Below are positions 62,435 to 64,000 of a stretch of 64,000 nucleotides of DNA, one piece after another. Source of the DNA: Thermodesulfobium narugense DSM 14796 (GTDB taxonomy: Bacteria; Thermodesulfobiota; Thermodesulfobiia; Thermodesulfobiales; Thermodesulfobiaceae). A program made the position numbers and the translations under genes. Location of the stretch: the NCBI RefSeq assembly GCF_000212395.1, contig NC_015499.1:1093421-1157420 (forward strand). Reading direction: 5' to 3'. The notes beneath the pieces were generated by a model. It was not told the origin of the DNA. It did no database searches and was given only the letters and a program-made list of their open reading frames with translations. Positions within the stretch are counted from its first letter, which is position 1. Each line of letters begins with the position of its first letter.

Positions 62435-64000
62435 TTATGTAGTCCTTATTAACTCTTCGAATTCTTCCTCGGGCATAGGTTTTGCCAAGAGAAATCCTTG
62501 AACGTATTCGCACCCTAATTCTTCTAATATTTTTAGCTGATCTAAAGTCTCCACCCCTTCAGCAACAGTTTTTAAATTAAGCCTTTTGTTTAAGAATATA
62601 ATACTCTCAACAATTGATTTTGCTCTTATATCCTTTTCTATATTGCTTAAAAATGATTTGTCAATTTTTAATGAGTCGAACTTAAGTTTGTAAAGATAAT
62701 TAAATGAAGAAAAACCAGTACCAAAATCATCCAAATATATGAAAACACCTTCTCTGCTAAACTTCTTCAGTATAATTAAGCAGCGTTCAAAATCTTCAAC
62801 AAACGTTCTTTCAACAAGTTCAACAGAAAACATCCCTCTGTGAATTCCATACTTTCTAATAGTATAAATTACATATCGCCTAAAACTTTCATCTTTAAAA
62901 CTTCTTTCGGATAGGTTCACTGAAATTGGTATCATCTTTTTTTCTTTTTTCTCCCAATCTTTTAATTTACTACAAACGCTGTCAACCACAAACTTTTCAA
63001 CATCCATTATTCGACCCATTTCTTCTAAAACAGGAATAAAATTCATAGGCAAAATTATCTGCCCATCGCTCTTCCACCTCAGCAAAGCTTCTGCTCCAAC
63101 AATACTTTTATCCTTTATTGAAAATATAGGCTGATAATAAAGAATAAATTCTTTATTAATAATAGCTTTTTCTAATTTAGACTTTAGATCAAGTTTTATC
63201 CTTGCACTTTGTTCAAAATCCTTCTTATAAAATCCTATCCTTTTGTCTTTATTACTTTTAATACTGCCCAACCCAATATTAGCTCTTTCAACAAGAAGTT
63301 GTGCATTTTCACCATCATTTGGGAAAAAGCTAACTCCGAAGTTAAAAGATACTAAAATCTCTTTTTTCTTTGGGGTATCATAAGGTTTTTCAAGAACCAA
63401 ATTAAGTTTTGAAATTATGTTCAAAACATCTTCTAAAGTTGCAATATCTTCTAACAGAATAACAAACATATCTGATTCTAATTTTCCTATTAGATCGTAC
63501 TCTCTTATTGTTTTTCTAATTCTATTAGCTATCTCACACAAAATTAAATCCCCTGTATAAAATCCATAGGCTTGATTTATTGAAGAAAAACCAATCGGGT
63601 TTATTATGCATACGCTTGCGAGTTTTTTTTCATATTTTGCAATACTGAGAAATTCATCAGCATTTTCAATAAATTTGTTTCTGTTTAATAACCCCGTTAA
63701 GGGATCGTAATCCTTTAGCCTTTGCAAACTATCCTCAAGTGATTTTGCCTGTGTGATGTCTTTACCTACTGCTACATAAAACCTTACTTCGCCTCTAATC
63801 AAAAAAGGCGTAATTGTTGTATAACTGTAAATCTTTTCGCCATCTTTAGATCTGTAGACAAAAAAATCAGAAAACTTTTGTCCACTTCTAATAGTTCTAT
63901 AAAATCTTCTCGCAAACCCCAGACTCTGAGATCTTGAAGATATGATTGAATGGTGCTTTCCTATAAGTTCATCCCTGGCATATCCAAATATTTTTTCGGT
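62435..64000 (-). CDS. PAS-GGDEF-EAL signalling protein, 5'-partial
   Basis: The frame is open to the right edge, so the gene begins outside the window; the TTG at 63802 is not the start. The edge-proximal part is a PAS domain (IFGYARDELIGKHHS, YRSKDGEKIYSY). A GGDEF domain follows (DPLTGLLNRNKF) whose signature is degenerate: GGDEF is replaced by KLESDMF, so it should not make c-di-GMP and may bind GTP as a sensor. The C-terminal EAL domain is intact (AEALLRWK, ISVNLSERSF, LDDFGTGFSSFNYL, LKIDKSFL, AEGVETLDQL), so the protein is likely a phosphodiesterase. Its stop lies next to tRNA-Leu(CAA). Confidence 0.9.
   Translation of the reverse strand, partial: TEKIFGYARDELIGKHHSIISSRSQSLGFARRFYRTIRSGQKFSDFFVYRSKDGEKIYSYTTITPFLIRGEVRFYVAVGKDITQAKSLEDSLQRLKDYDPLTGLLNRNKFIENADEFLSIAKYEKKLASVCIINPIGFSSINQAYGFYTGDLILCEIANRIRKTIREYDLIGKLESDMFVILLEDIATLEDVLNIISKLNLVLEKPYDTPKKKEILVSFNFGVSFFPNDGENAQLLVERANIGLGSIKSNKDKRIGFYKKDFEQSARIKLDLKSKLEKAIINKEFILYYQPIFSIKDKSIVGAEALLRWKSDGQIILPMNFIPVLEEMGRIMDVEKFVVDSVCSKLKDWEKKEKKMIPISVNLSERSFKDESFRRYVIYTIRKYGIHRGMFSVELVERTFVEDFERCLIILKKFSREGVFIYLDDFGTGFSSFNYLYKLKFDSLKIDKSFLSNIEKDIRAKSIVESIIFLNKRLNLKTVAEGVETLDQLKILEELGCEYVQGFLLAKPMPEEEFEELIRTT

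Overview
The window is AT-rich bacterial DNA. It looks like the chromosome of an anaerobic, diderm (two-membrane) bacterium. The anaerobe call rests on an oxygen-sensitive class III ribonucleotide reductase with its activase, a four-subunit ferredoxin-dependent 2-oxoacid oxidoreductase, [NiFe]-hydrogenase maturation genes and a sulfide:quinone oxidoreductase-like flavoprotein. The diderm call rests on a complete RND pump with a TolC-type outer-membrane channel. selA implies selenocysteine use. A Thermodesulfobium-like sulfate reducer would fit, but that is an inference from gene content and no identity search was possible.

Layout. 1-4.0 kb: end of a sugar-phosphate transferase (cut by the left edge), a CPBP protease-like membrane protein, prepilin peptidase, a PLD-type lipoprotein and a secreted protein. 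4.0-7.1 kb: nrdG and an unusual nrdD whose N-terminus is an NrdR zinc ribbon, preceded by two near-perfect NrdR boxes. 7.2-12.2 kb: two aminotransferases and hypCDE. 12.2-22.4 kb: a central-carbon block with sucCD, korDABC, an aconitase-superfamily pair, an isocitrate-lyase-family enzyme and monomeric NADP isocitrate dehydrogenase. Together these cover most steps between citrate-type acids and succinate.

22.5-45.3 kb is an accessory region. It holds a three-gene operon (PLD-SNF2 helicase, Eco57I-type DNA methylase, TPR-membrane protein) that looks like a defence or restriction system, an EAL protein, a tRNA-Ala/cfa unit, a decayed insertion sequence with clear inverted repeats and target duplication, a hypothetical protein, a 1270-residue nuclease/STAND-like protein, an MBL hydrolase, a truncated Rpn-family nuclease and two broken IS21-type elements.

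45.4-50.0 kb: a compact predicted RiPP (graspetide, omega-ester peptide) cluster made of a 63-residue precursor, an internal terminator, an MvdD-like ATP-grasp ligase and an ABC exporter. nifS-nifU with its own promoter follows. 50.3-53.4 kb: an IS256-like remnant, a polytopic membrane protein, the SQR-like protein and a 52-residue peptide. 53.4-61.6 kb: selA, an unknown gene, and tetR-tolC-acrA-acrB-like genes in one orientation. 61.6-64 kb: two tRNA-Leu genes flanking a small protein, then a PAS-GGDEF-EAL protein cut by the right edge.

The two strongest candidates for something new are the NrdR-NrdD fusion behind its own NrdR boxes and the graspetide cluster. The helicase/methylase/TPR operon is third.
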